This document shows positions 20,845-31,330 of a DNA stretch of 64,000 nucleotides, piece after piece. Below the pieces are notes generated by a model that saw only the letters and a list, made by a program, of their open reading frames with translations, was not told where the DNA came from and searched no databases. Within the stretch, counting starts at the first letter, position 1; every line of letters begins with the position of its first letter. The stretch covers positions 62,001 to 126,000 of the forward strand of contig JALJCO010013705.1 in assembly GCA_023101725.1 (NCBI GenBank). The letters run 5' to 3'. Source of the stretch: Atherinomorus stipes (lineage: Eukaryota; Chordata; Actinopteri; Atheriniformes; Atherinidae). A program made the position numbers and the translations under genes.

Positions 20845-22189
20845 GTAGTATAGATCACAGAAATAGAATTGAGGCAATTGAGGATACAGTACTTCCAGAA
20901 GTGACACCACTATTTACAAAAATGTCAGTAGGTACAGACGGACCATTTCTATTGCAGCTTCTAAAGGTTAAACAAACTGATCACAGAAGTGTTTAAATGC
21001 TTTTTTGTGATGATGAGCGTGCCATTTACCTTAATGAGCTACATGGAAGCACAAATGAACAGATTTCATGATGATTATAATAAACAGTCCATTAGTTGTT
21101 TTTAAAATATCTGTTTTCCTTTCCTCTGGCCTTTTTTTCCTTTCTCTTACATCTTTTGTACCATCAGAAATCCCACTGGCTGCACAGTGAATGTGTTTTT
21201 ACTCTTAAACATTTATACCTTCTGGATATTATAAATAATCCAGTTTCATTATATTTTCCCTCCTGTCTTGGTGTATTCCCATCTGCCTCCAATGATTCTT
21301 TCAACCCTCATTTTTCTTCATCTTGTCCCTAATCTCACCTCCCTCTCTTGAGTTTCTTGTTCCCTCGTCTTCCTTCTCTTTTCAACCCGTATCACATGCC
21401 TCCATGGCGCTGATGTCAGTTTACAGTGTCTGTGAAGACAAACTGTTCTGTTTATTCAGAAGATATTAGCAACAATGAGTACATTTTGAAGGAAACTAAT
21501 GCTTACTAGATTATTTTAATGAACTTTATGTGGAAAAGTTAATTAACATTTGTCAGTGACAGTGGATTTCATTAGATTTTACAATATCTGATCTTGCAGG
21601 AAGGAGCCTTTCACTATAAAGTTTGGTTACGTAGACATTCATGATACTTGGTTACAGTGTTAATGTTGGTACCATCCAGTCTGAGGATTGGTAAAGAACT
21701 CTAATGCGGAAAAAGTGGTGAACAAAGAGAAACAGTGAGTCAAAGTGGAGAGTGTTGGTGATGGTGTCATGAAGAAAGGAAACTAAGAGGAAGGAAAACA
21801 GAATAAATGTGAACCACATGTGTTTAGAACAAAGAAAACAAAGGTGATAAAGTGTCAATAGGACTCAGAAGACCAAGTACACAAGGTAAGAACTATTTTT
21901 GAACATGATGTAGGAGTACTAAAGCTAATAAAACCTGAGGAGACAAACAAAGATCATTAAAATAGGCAAAAACCCAACAAAACCCATCAACCATGAAAAA
22001 TCCATCAGCAGGAATCTAAAATAACATTTAAATGACATTCACTAATGCAGAATCACATGAAAGCCTGTTCTTTAGTCTGGACCAAAACAAACTAGTCCAC
22101 TTTGACAGCAGCCCAAACATACCGTACTTGCAGGTGTTCTGGTCACCAGTCTGCTTTAAATGGACCGAATTGCATGGGTGTGAAAGCAC
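20845..22189. other. No gene seen
   Basis: AT-rich sequence. Open frames are short and lack resemblance. No terminal repeats were found. Confidence 0.45.
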
Positions 22190-22284
22190 TCTTCAGTATG
22201 AGTTGATGGGATTTACAAATCACTGTATTTGGCTTTACTTACATTTTACACAGTGTCAGACCTTTTTTGGGAACTGGGGTTGTA
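22190..22284. mobile_element. Right end of a TACAACCCC-type MITE
   Basis: Reverse complement reads TTTACAACCCCAGTTCCCAA then CACTGTGTAAAATGTAAGTA, the conserved end of the common fish element also seen at 15915-16215. The TA of the terminus is at 22283-22284. The left end is not visible. Confidence 0.65.
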
Positions 22285-22483
22285 AATTGACTTGCTAGTT
22301 TACGGATATAACAATTTTATTTCTAAGCCACATTTAAATCTCTGTTGTTTCAAATATCTTAAATTCTCTTTATTTTACTTTATTTTCTGCTGTCATTCTC
22401 AGAGACAGCACATGTCTATTAAATGAACATGTCTAAGCTGTAATAATGAATACAGTTGAGTTTTTTTTTTTTTACTCTCAGGA

Positions 22484-23632
22484 AAATCTGGAAAAACTAG
22501 TCCATGCATTCATCTTCAGTTGGCTTGACTACTGTTAACAGCGTCTTTACTGGTCTACCTAAAAAATCAGTTAAACAGCTGCAGCTCATTCAGAACTCTG
22601 CTGCCCGAGTTCTCACTAAGACCAGAAAAGTGGACCACATCAGTCCAGTTCTGACGTCTTTACACTGGCTGCCGGTCTGTCAGAGAGTAGACTTTAAAGT
22701 TCTGTTGCTGACCTATAAAGCAATGGTTTAGACCCAAAATACATCAGTGACCTCTTGACCCAGTATGAACCTACTAGACCCCTCAGGTCATCTGGATCTG
22801 GTCTTTTATCAGTTCCCAGAGTCAGAACCAGACATGGAGAAGCTGCGTTTAGCTTCTCACATGTCTGGAACAAACTCCCAGAAAGTCTCAGATCAGCTAA
22901 AACACTTAGTTTATTTAAAATTCAGGTTGAAGAGTCACCTGTTCCCAGCTACATAGATTTTATTCTAAAGTTAAAATCCGCATGGCTCTATATTCTCTCT
23001 TTTTAAAGACACACAACAGAACTTTTAGCAGTTTTCTCAGTGACGCGCCCCCTATCGGCGACTAAACTAGCAACCATCTTGTATCATACCTGCACCCTGA
23101 TTCACTCCAGCCAGTAAAAGACAGTCTTATCTTGACTCTTGTTCTGTCCCTTCCTCTCTTCCTTTTCCTCTCTTCCTCCTGTAATGTTTCCTTACCGAAT
23201 CCGACATGAACGGCGTTCAAAACACTCGCAGGGTTGATCCCTGGTTTACATCCGGTTGCTAGTGAGTGACGCGGTGCTGCAGCCAATATTCGGCTGCAAC
23301 GTCACAGTCGCGTCCCGGATGGGAATCTTACATAGTGCTGTTTCTGAGCCCCGGGACGCCTCTGGGCAGTGACGGCTCGAAAATGCGTAAAATGAATGTT
23401 GGTGTGCCATCAAAACGAGTCAGAAACGCAGATTTTTAAGGTCTAAAAGTTACGTTGTGTGTCTTTAATCTTAAATGTTTTTAATGTTTTTAAATTTAGC
23501 TTCTACTTTTTTGTTCTTAATATTTTTCTTTCTCTTTTGCACACCGCTCTAATGCTTTTAATGTTTTATGTAAAGCACTTTGAATTGTCCTGTACATAAA
23601 ATGAGCTATACAAATAAACTTGCCTTGCCTTA
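22484..23632 (+). pseudogene. LINE (CR1/L2/Rex1-type) 3' end: RT C-terminal fragment and tail
   Basis: The end of a non-LTR retrotransposon ORF2. Frames give LVHAFIFSRLDYCN-like sequence with an indel, then LIQNSAARVLTKTRKVDHIS and LTSLHWLPVCQRVDFKVLLL. After a stop or frameshift near 22730 it continues with PLRSSGSGLLSVPRVRTRHG and HVWNKLPESLRSAKTLSLFK. This is the post-RT C-terminal region of CR1/L2-group LINEs. The 3' UTR ends with TGTAAAGCACTTTGAATTGT, AATAAA and a CTTGCCTTGCC tail. A TTAA element splits the UTR (23007-23464). The 5' part, including endonuclease and catalytic RT motifs, is missing. The exact clade is uncertain. Confidence 0.85.
23007..23464. mobile_element. TTAA-target element inside LINE 3' UTR
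   Basis: Inverted ends AGACACACAACAGAACTTTT and AGACACACAACGTAACTTTT, with TTAA at 23003-23006 and 23465-23468. It lies between the coding remnant and the poly-A signal of the LINE, so it is younger than that LINE copy. 458 bases, no gene. Confidence 0.88.
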
Positions 23633-23993
23633 CAAATTTGATGAGTCATGGTCTTGCATGATGGTTTACATTGCTGTCACGCTGCCATCATACTTTGGGA
23701 AATTTTTTAAATTATGTGCTGGAGGGAAACAATATCATACTTTATGTGAAACATGGAGCTAATGATAATGGTTTTATTCCCTAAAACTGAGATTCCCTAT
23801 AGAGAGAAACCTTCCGAGAAGTGTGATTGTTTCCAAAATTGACATCTGCAATCGTATAATATCTGCAAAAGCCATGCTGATCATTAGTGGCTATATCCCT
23901 AGGGTAATTATCTTACTTTGGGTGTAACCATGACAGCATCTGAAAAGGTGCCATAACCAGCCTGATAATACAGACTCATTAGTTTTCTGCAGT
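23633..23993. other. No gene seen
   Basis: Low-GC sequence between two elements, without recognisable features. Confidence 0.4.
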
Positions 23994-23997
23994 TTAA

Positions 23998-24879
23998 AGG
24001 GGAAGTTCGGGATTCTTGACATAGGGCCTCATTTTCGGGTGAGCCAGGGTCCTACTTATCTGGAGACAGTTTCATCTTATTTTGTCTCATATTCTTGTTA
24101 CCGGTGGACCCGATGCTAATGCTAGCAAAAGTCAATAGGAATCTGCTAGCCTGCTATTAATAACAACTGTATTCACTCCACAGAACACCCGAGACAAATC
24201 GGTTATAACACAAGACTACCTGTGTAAATGCTGTGATGACAAAATAATGTTACAAATAAAAATTAACTTGAATCACAAATTACACATTATATTTTGAGGA
24301 ACTAGTTTCTCACCAGCAACGGAATGATACATTGCTGCCCAGTGGTAAGACAGGAGAGCGATGCGGTTCAAAACAAACTGAAGCATGCCACAGTCTTCAC
24401 ACATTTTCAATAGCTTATTAGTTTACAGAATTAAGAACAGTAATAGGCAGCATGGTTTATAAGTGTTTATTTTTACAGTAGCCATTACTGTAATCAGATC
24501 CCTTTGTACACTTAACAGTGATGATATCAATCCGCTGCCAAATACTGGAAGTAAAAATGTGTTGCTGCTGAGGCACTGTACTATCAAAATGTAACGCAAT
24601 GCAAGGTAAGTTTTATTTGTAACATTATTTTGGCAACACGGCATTTACACAGATAGTCTTGTGCTACAACTGACGTGTCTCGGGTGTTCTGTGGAGTGGA
24701 TACGATTGTTATTAATGACAGGCTAGCAGATTCCTATTGACTTATGTTAGCATTAGCATCGGGGACCACCGGTAACAAGAATATGAGATGAAATAATATT
24801 AAATTGTCTCCAGGGATTAGTAGGACCCTGGCTCACTCAAAAATGAGAGGCCCTATGTCAAAAATTGTGAACTTCCTCT
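23998..24879. mobile_element. Long-armed palindromic TTAA element
   Basis: Ends AGGGGAAGTTCGGGATTCTT and, inverted, AGAGGAAGTTCACAATTTTT, with TTAA at 23994-23997 and 24880-24883. The arms extend about 240 bases (CATAGGGCCTC, GGTAACAAGAAT, TTCCTATTGACTT and CCGAGACA blocks on one side, complements on the other). The loop is 24247-24640. No gene. Confidence 0.86.
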
Positions 24880-25040
24880 TTAAAAGGTTCTTGGGATTGT
24901 CCAGTTTGCATGTCCGGCTCTTTGTGAGTAGGATTACTCTTAATTAAATGGATTCAGCTGAGTTTTAGAATGTTTTTACTAGGAGTGTCTTGGAGTGTTA
25001 CTTAGTGATGTCACAATATTCCAGCAGGCAAATTGCCACA

Positions 25041-25350
25041 ATATCATTATAGCTAACGGACTGCTTACTGCTGCTGCGCCAAAAAAACAAACCAAACCAA
25101 AACAACAGACAAGGATTAAGTCTCGGAGGTGTTGATGTTTTCAGTGTGGACTTTTTACACCGCAGAAAGAGTTGGAGGTGGGTGGATTAAAGCTTTTAAA
25201 AACGTGGTTTGTGAGCTGTTTACTACCACACTAACGAGCTATCCACTCGGCTGTTATCGTTAACCTCCCCATAAAACATCGGCGCACACATCCCTGCGCT
25301 CTGAAGACGTGGTTTTGGGTCGTGTGTTTTTTTAAAATGTTGCTTTAACA
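25041..25350. repeat. Dispersed repeat, copy 2 (uninterrupted)
   Basis: Matches 19268-19490 joined to 20096-20190, and so provides the pre-insertion state of the TTAA element there: a single TTAA at 25260-25263. Confidence 0.85.
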
Positions 25351-26613
25351 GCAGGTCTGACCGTGTCTTACCTTTAAACCGCCTATCTTTGTTGGTTCCT
25401 ATTCACTTCGGATTAGCTCGGTTAGCATTACCTTGGCTGCCAATCATTAGCCCAGCAGCTCAGAGCAGCCTTGCCTTTGCCCATTTTAGCATTTTCCGGG
25501 AGTGACAGCACTCACAACACGATAAGATGGCAACGGTGGGAAACACCAAACTGGCTTCACTTTCCCTTCTTTAGATGTGACCACATACTACCTCCATTTT
25601 TTTTTACAGTCTTTAGTTTGTCCACAACTTTGAGCTCATCCATAAGTAAGTTGCGAACACATCCCTGGATAAATGTCGATGAAAATACAGAGATTATGAA
25701 AATCATCAAGAATAATCCTCTGGGCACCAGGAAGATATGAGATGCTTGCTGAAATGCAATGTGAAATTTAGCAGCTGATGTAGAAATACGTATGCTGAAG
25801 TGTCAGTGTGTTGGTCATTAATTCCACTTCTCACTTTTGGGCAAGTAGGCTACAGTAAATGCCCTCAAATGCAAATGTAAAGCTTTCTGGAGGAAACATC
25901 GTGTATCACTAATGCAATGGCTTCTGGTGGATGTGAATCGTATTCCAATGAGATACATTATGGAGCTGATATTTTGACCAAACTGATGATTCAGCCCATG
26001 CTGACATTCAAACATAGCAAAACAAGGCGTAGAAATGGAAGTGGGAGACAAAGATGAGCAAGAACATAAAAAACATGTAGGAAAGTCAGTAACTGATTTA
26101 TTCAGTGCACCTTATCTCACACAATGGTATTTCCACCCAGCAGGTTATAATATTTGCATTGTTGCATTTACATTTTTAGCTTCCTGCACCTATATGATGT
26201 GAACAGATAAGAGCAAATTAATGCTTCGTACTCCACAGAGATGAGAATAGATGAAGTCCTTTGTTGCAGGTTATGTTACATGGTGATGTGTAAAGAGATC
26301 CTCAGTGATTCTTTTTTGGGTCTGGCATGGCTGTAAGTGAATTGTGACGGTAGTACAGAATCCCTGCTGCACTTTGGTGAAGATAAAGATCTCCAACCTG
26401 TCAGATTAATTCAGTATGTTTGAGAGACTATTTTCAAAACTGCCTACTACTGTGCATACTTGGAAGTATGCAATATGTACTGCATACTACATTTGTTGCC
26501 ACCCCAGGCGATAGCATTTTAGCTGATTTTTTATTTTAATGAAAGTATGCAATGGTATTGCTGTGTTAAATGGTCTGTGTACAGCAAACCTGTTCCAGAT
26601 ACACTCAGACCAA
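25351..26613. other. No gene seen; TGCATACT motifs near 26440-26500
   Basis: A cluster of CATACT/AGTATGC motifs suggests a MITE edge, but no complete element could be defined. Confidence 0.4.
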
Positions 26614-26615
26614 TA

Positions 26616-27241
26616 GGGGATTATCACACTTTCCGGAATTTAGGTGTTTCCTCTTCCAGGCCATTTCATCAATAGCTGAATCCAATGTCCCTGCTCTGTT
26701 CCACTTTGTAAATCTAATAAATGCCAACCCTGCTTAAGTTTTCATTGATTCCCGACTTAAGTGATGCTAAGGAAGAAGTGGATCAAAGCGATTCGTTGGG
26801 GTAAAGGGCCAAACTTTATAAAACAACGTAGCACGTTTGTTTGTAGCCATTTCTTGGCAGTCCCCAGTTGTTCCATTGGAAACGGGAGGGTACAGACCCG
26901 ATTTACAGTTTCTTGTGTGTTTTAAGACGCTCAAAGTTAGGCACGTCAGCAAACGCTAGCCTGCTAACGCTAGCTGTGTAGCCTGCCGGCTACAAACGTG
27001 CTAAGTTGTTTTATTATAAAGTTTGGCCCTTCACTCCGGTGAATGGCTTTGATCCACTTCTTCCTTAGTATCACTTCAGTCGGGAATCCATGAAAATTTA
27101 AGTAGGGTTGGCGTTTATTTAATTTACGAAGTGGAACATAGCAGGGACATTGGATTCAGCCACTGTTGAACTGCCCCGGAAGAGGAAGCGGCTAAATGTT
27201 TCAAGTTCCGGAAACCGGAACACGGAAGCGTGATAATCCCC
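26616..27241. mobile_element. Foldback element family E, third copy
   Basis: Ends GGGGATTATCACACTTTCCG and, inverted, GGGGATTATCACGCTTCCG, TA on both sides (26614-26615, 27242-27243). The arms mirror each other (GAAGAAGTGGATCAAAG on the left, CTTTGATCCACTTCTTCC on the right). The centre holds the block CAGTCCCCAGTTGTTCC also present twice in the copy at 18029. Confidence 0.85.
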
Positions 27242-27245
27242 TATA

Positions 27246-27840
27246 GGCCCTTAAGACTGATATCAGCAGGGGTGAAGTGGAACAAAAAATCAGCCCTGGC
27301 ATTTTGGCCCATACTGGACCACATACAGTACAACTATGCACACCACAAATCTTTTGTGCTCCATTAAATGTGGATATCAACCGTGCAACTCACTAAAACC
27401 ATGCAGTGAGTTAGCAGGCATGAGGGCACATTAAACACTTCCAAAAAGTTTCCCTTGTTTAAAAAAAGAAATAAACATCTATACTCCAGCACAGCACAGT
27501 GATTAGAGCAGCAATCATCTCACTTTGTGTTTGAGGGAGAAATAAAATAGAAAAGAAATGAGGAATGATGGATCAGATTAAAACTGTTCCTGGGCAGTAG
27601 AAAGTGTAGAAAGTGTCTCTGTGCCTGCTGCTGCTCTCCTTTTCTGGAAATGGCATCTCTACCACATTCAACAAAAGACTGAATGGAGTTTTTTTTTTTA
27701 CTTGTTTGTTTGTTTTTAATTGTTTGTTTTTGTACATCATGATTCAGTCAGGTCCAGAATTATTGGATTCTTTGGTCAGAAGAAAAACAGCTGTTTTAGT
27801 ATTAATTTAAAGAGGATTGTGTAGAATAAAGAAAAAAATC
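27246..27840. other. No gene seen; possible MITE edge at 27747
   Basis: GTCAGGTCCAGAATTATTGG near 27747 resembles a Tc1-type terminus, but no partner was found. Confidence 0.35.
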
Positions 27841-28607
27841 TTTAAAAGTGATGATGTGTACCAGATGTGATGTTTCCAGGTCAAACGGCAGCTGTTCTAG
27901 GCCTTCAAACACACCAGTGCTGTCTCAAATGTGATGACTGTGGGTTTACCTGACACATCTACAATACTTGGGGCTAGAGGCACCAAATTCCAGGTGCCTT
28001 CAGGGCATGTTTGTTAATATGTGCATCCGATTTCAAGTGTCTGGGTCCAGAGAGGGGTTTGCAGGGACTGAACTTTATTGAAGTTTTCATGAGGTCTGTA
28101 ACAAATATTTTCTTTAATTTGAGCTAGAGCGACCAGGACATGGTTTTGATCATATGTGCCACGTTTGAAGTTTCTAGCTCAACGGGAGGCCTGGAAACAC
28201 TTGAGCTATCCCAAATGAGATAGTGGGTGGCCGAAAAATAATGAGTTCCTATTTTTTGCAATTCACACAGTAAATTTAGCTAGAGGTACCAAATTTTCAG
28301 GAGATTATCAGGACATGGTCCCCAATGAGTACGAAATTTGAAGTTTGTGGCTTTGAACAAAAGATTCACCAGGTCCTGAACTGAGGCTTGGAACATTTAC
28401 TGTATTTTGTTTTGGTTTTTTTTTTTTTTTTTTTTAACAATGCTTTGTCCTGAAGCCACCAAACATTTAAGGTACGATCAGGGAGTGGTCCTGATGATGT
28501 GTACCAAATTTGAGGTTTTATGGTTGACCAGCAGTCATTCTAGGCTTTTAAATACACAGGTTTTGCCCCACAGGTGAGTCCCCAAAGGTCAGGATTTGTG
28601 GGGTAGT

Positions 28608-28998
28608 CACGCCCACAAACGTAATAATTCCTGCAAACATAATAAACCACAAACATAATAAAAATATGCAGCTTCTAATGTAATAATCCTGCAAATGTAA
28701 TACATTTCCCACAAATGTAATAGCTGCTGCCTACTACAAACATAATAGCGAATTCCCACAAATGTTATAACTATCACGTTTGCAGAGATTTATTACGTTT
28801 GTGGGAAAGTAACTTCCGGCAATTGTAATGATGTACATGGTGTTGTGTTTGTTGTTTGATTGTTGTTGCCTGTTGTTTCCTACTGACCCCCCTGTGAGAA
28901 ATGTATTATGTTTGCAGGATCATTACATTAAAAGCTGCATATTTTTATTACATTTGCGGTTTATTACCTTTGCAGGAATTATTACGTTTGCGGGTGTA
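28608..28998. mobile_element. Foldback made of CAAACGTAATAA units
   Basis: The left arm (about 28608-28715) and right arm (28890-28998) are inverted copies (CCACAAACGTAATAATTCCT and, inverted, CCGCAAACGTAATAATTCCT; AATATGCAGCTT in both). About fourteen variants of CAAACGTAATAA occur, on the plus strand in the left half and the minus strand in the right half. No clear target duplication. Confidence 0.72.
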
Positions 28999-29455
28999 AC
29001 AGGGGTTTTCACCTTGTATCTTCAAAATTGGACTAGAGGCACCGAATTTTCAGGATACCATCAGTGAATGTTCCTAGACATGTATCCATTTTTAAGTTTC
29101 TGAGTCAAAAGAGGGACTGCACAACTAAGACCTTCATGGAGCCTGCAAAAATGTTTTCTTTAGTATGTCAGGGGTGCTTTGAGCTAAAGCCACCAAATTT
29201 ACAAGTTTTCATCAGGTCTTGATTATCAAGAGTCAAGAGTCAAGAATTCAAGAGTCAAGTCAAGAGTCAAGAATTCTTTATTGTCATTATGCGAACACAA
29301 TGAAATTTCGTTCAGCAGCTCCGGCTTAAGACAAAAGACACAATACCGCACAAAGGGGAAAAAAACAAACAAACAAAAAAAAAAACACTAAAATATTAAA
29401 TATAAAACTAGAATAAAAAGATTAATAACACTGCAGGTTAAAACTTGTACATAGT

Positions 29456-30895
29456 GGGCCTGATTTACAAAGACTCCAAATTGCGAGTCTAATGTCTTTG
29501 CCTCGCAAAAAAAATAGCGTGCGCTGTCATTTTAGCGTTTGCGGGTGATCTACAAAGATTACACGCGCAATCTGTAACAGGCGCAAACAGCAGGATTTAA
29601 ATGAGGATTTAGCGTGCGCTCTCCCTGCGCCACGGAAAGTTCAGAAGAGCATGTGGTAAACGCAAAATGAAATTCATCCTGATAGAGAGATGTTAGTTTC
29701 AGAGATATAATGAGGCAAATAAAAAACAGAATATAAGATAAATATGAAGAGTTCATTTGCAAAAAAAAGACAAACGCCATTTAGAAAAAACGGAGTTAAC
29801 TGCTTTTGCAAATAAACTCTTCATTTACTTTTTGAATATTTTCAGAAAATCAAGCTCACGTGAAGTAGAGGGTTTTAATGATGTAAAATGGAGATATGGC
29901 GTTTGTACCCAACAGCAACAAAAGCAGTTAACTCCGTTTTTCCACAGTGATGTTTGTCTGTTTTTGCAAATGAACTCTTCATATAATAACTATAAATAAA
30001 AACAATGCAGCAGGTTTCTCTGTGGATCGTAAGAAGAGGCCAGTTTAAGGACGTGGATAAGGACACGCTGTTGAAGATGATCTGATATTACGCACAGACT
30101 GCGCGCTCTTTGGCACAATGCCAGGCGCGGGACCTGCGTAATTGCCCCCCACCCCATGCAAAACTCAGTAAAAAAAAAATAGTATCAATAGTTTGTGCGT
30201 TACTGGTTATTTTCACTGAGTTTTCTGTGGGGTGGGGGCCAACTTCACACAGGAAAGCAACCTCAGAGCAGCAGCAGTTGCTGCGTGTGGAGGAGCAGGA
30301 GATGATTTTAATTTAAAAATATGCCATTGGCAAAAAGTAAAAGAAAATAAAAAGACATAAATAATATCAGCTTTAACTACCATGATGCTGCAGCTGCAGA
30401 TGTTCTGGTTCATCTGTCTAGAATAACCGTGTTTAACAGTGATGTTGATTGTTATTTAATTAAATAATGAAAACTTGACGTGTCGCCTGAACACATCATG
30501 AGAAATGATTCTGACCCGATGTCTGCAGTCCTGTGTGCAGCATCTTTCAGCCATCAGTGCGTAAAGCTGCCAGTTATACCTGCTTTTCAGACGTGCTAAA
30601 TTACACGCCATCTTTTGCCCCCGCTTTCCTTTGAACAGTTGATAGATCACATTGCGCGTGTTAAACTGAGGTTTTGCATAGTCTCCTCCCAATATTTTGC
30701 GCCTTCTGGCAGAAACGCCCATTTTGCATATTCATCTGCAGCAGATGCGCAAAATGGACAGCGGCGCTATTTTGCCCCTTGACCGGCGCAAACCTCCTTT
30801 TGCCCTGCTTTGTAAATCAGCTCTGGCGGATTATTGCGTGCGTAATGAAGATAGCGCCTGTTTTAACAAGCGCAAACCTTTCGTAAATCGGGCCC
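29456..30895. mobile_element. Harbinger-like MITE A (1440 bp) inside the LINE
   Basis: Ends GGGCCTGATTTAC and, inverted, GGGCCCGATTTAC, with a 3-base duplication AGT (29453-29455 and 30896-30898). The interior is closely related to MITE B at 47069-48265, with many GCGCAAA-type motifs. A 3-bp duplication and this terminus style suit PIF/Harbinger, but no transposase is present, so the superfamily is inference. An internal stem-loop (30143-30241) is shared with B. Confidence 0.83.
29745..29981. mobile_element. TA-target MITE nested in MITE A
   Basis: Perfect inverted ends TGAAGAGTTCATTTGCAAAA, then arms with AAAAACGGAGTTAACTGC on both sides, TA flanks at 29743-29744 and 29982-29983. MITE B lacks these bases and reads ATATGATAACTAT straight across, giving the empty site. 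Confidence 0.92.
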
Positions 30896-31330
30896 AGTGA
30901 GACTTAATATGGATATGGATATAGTATTGCACAGTTTTAATATTTCAAGTGCAGAAGGAGTGATTATCCATATGGGGGACACTATTTAAACTTTGACTGG
31001 ATGAAGCATTGATGTGTACCGGGATGGAGTGATGGATTTCACAGCTGTAGGGAAGAAGCTGTGTAGCAGCCTATTTGTGTGAGTTTTTATGGTCCTGAAC
31101 CTCTTTCCAGAGGGGAGGGGTACAAACAGTTCATGTCCTGGGTGGGTGGGATCAGCAGCTATACGACCAGCCCTCCTTTGCACCCGGCTGTCATATAATG
31201 AGTTCAGGCATGGGAGAGGACTTCCAACAATCCCCTGTGCAGTTTTCACCACCCGGACCGAACACCTGATTATGTGCCAAGGTTGAAGTTTCGAGCTCAA
31301 TGGGAACCTTTCTGAAACTTTTACAAATGC

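Larger units (their letters stand above)
29227..31266 (-). mobile_element. 5'-truncated LINE with 7-bp TSD
   Basis: Minus-strand LINE: bases 31266-30990 encode an RT-ORF C terminus (GSPLPCLNSLYDSRVQRRAG, ADPTHPGHELFVPLPSGKRF, LLHSFFPTAVKSI). The 3' UTR runs to 29230 with AATAAAGAATTCTTGACTC followed by CTTGA-type tail repeats. It is flanked by TGATTAT at 29220-29226 and 31267-31273. Removing the MITE (29456-30895) leaves about 600 bases of LINE. The clade is not assigned. Confidence 0.85.
27841..31330. repeat. Degenerate tandem array of ~150-bp units, interrupted by insertions
   Basis: Diverged units recur near 27866, 28024, 28160, 28345, 28505, 29084 and 31283. Each has a core like AAATTTGAAGTTTCTAGCTC preceded by GAGCTAGAGGCACCAAATTT and ATCAGGACATGG-like blocks. 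The array is split by a foldback (28608-28998) and by a LINE (29227-31266). If those are removed, the units keep a roughly regular spacing. Confidence 0.6.
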
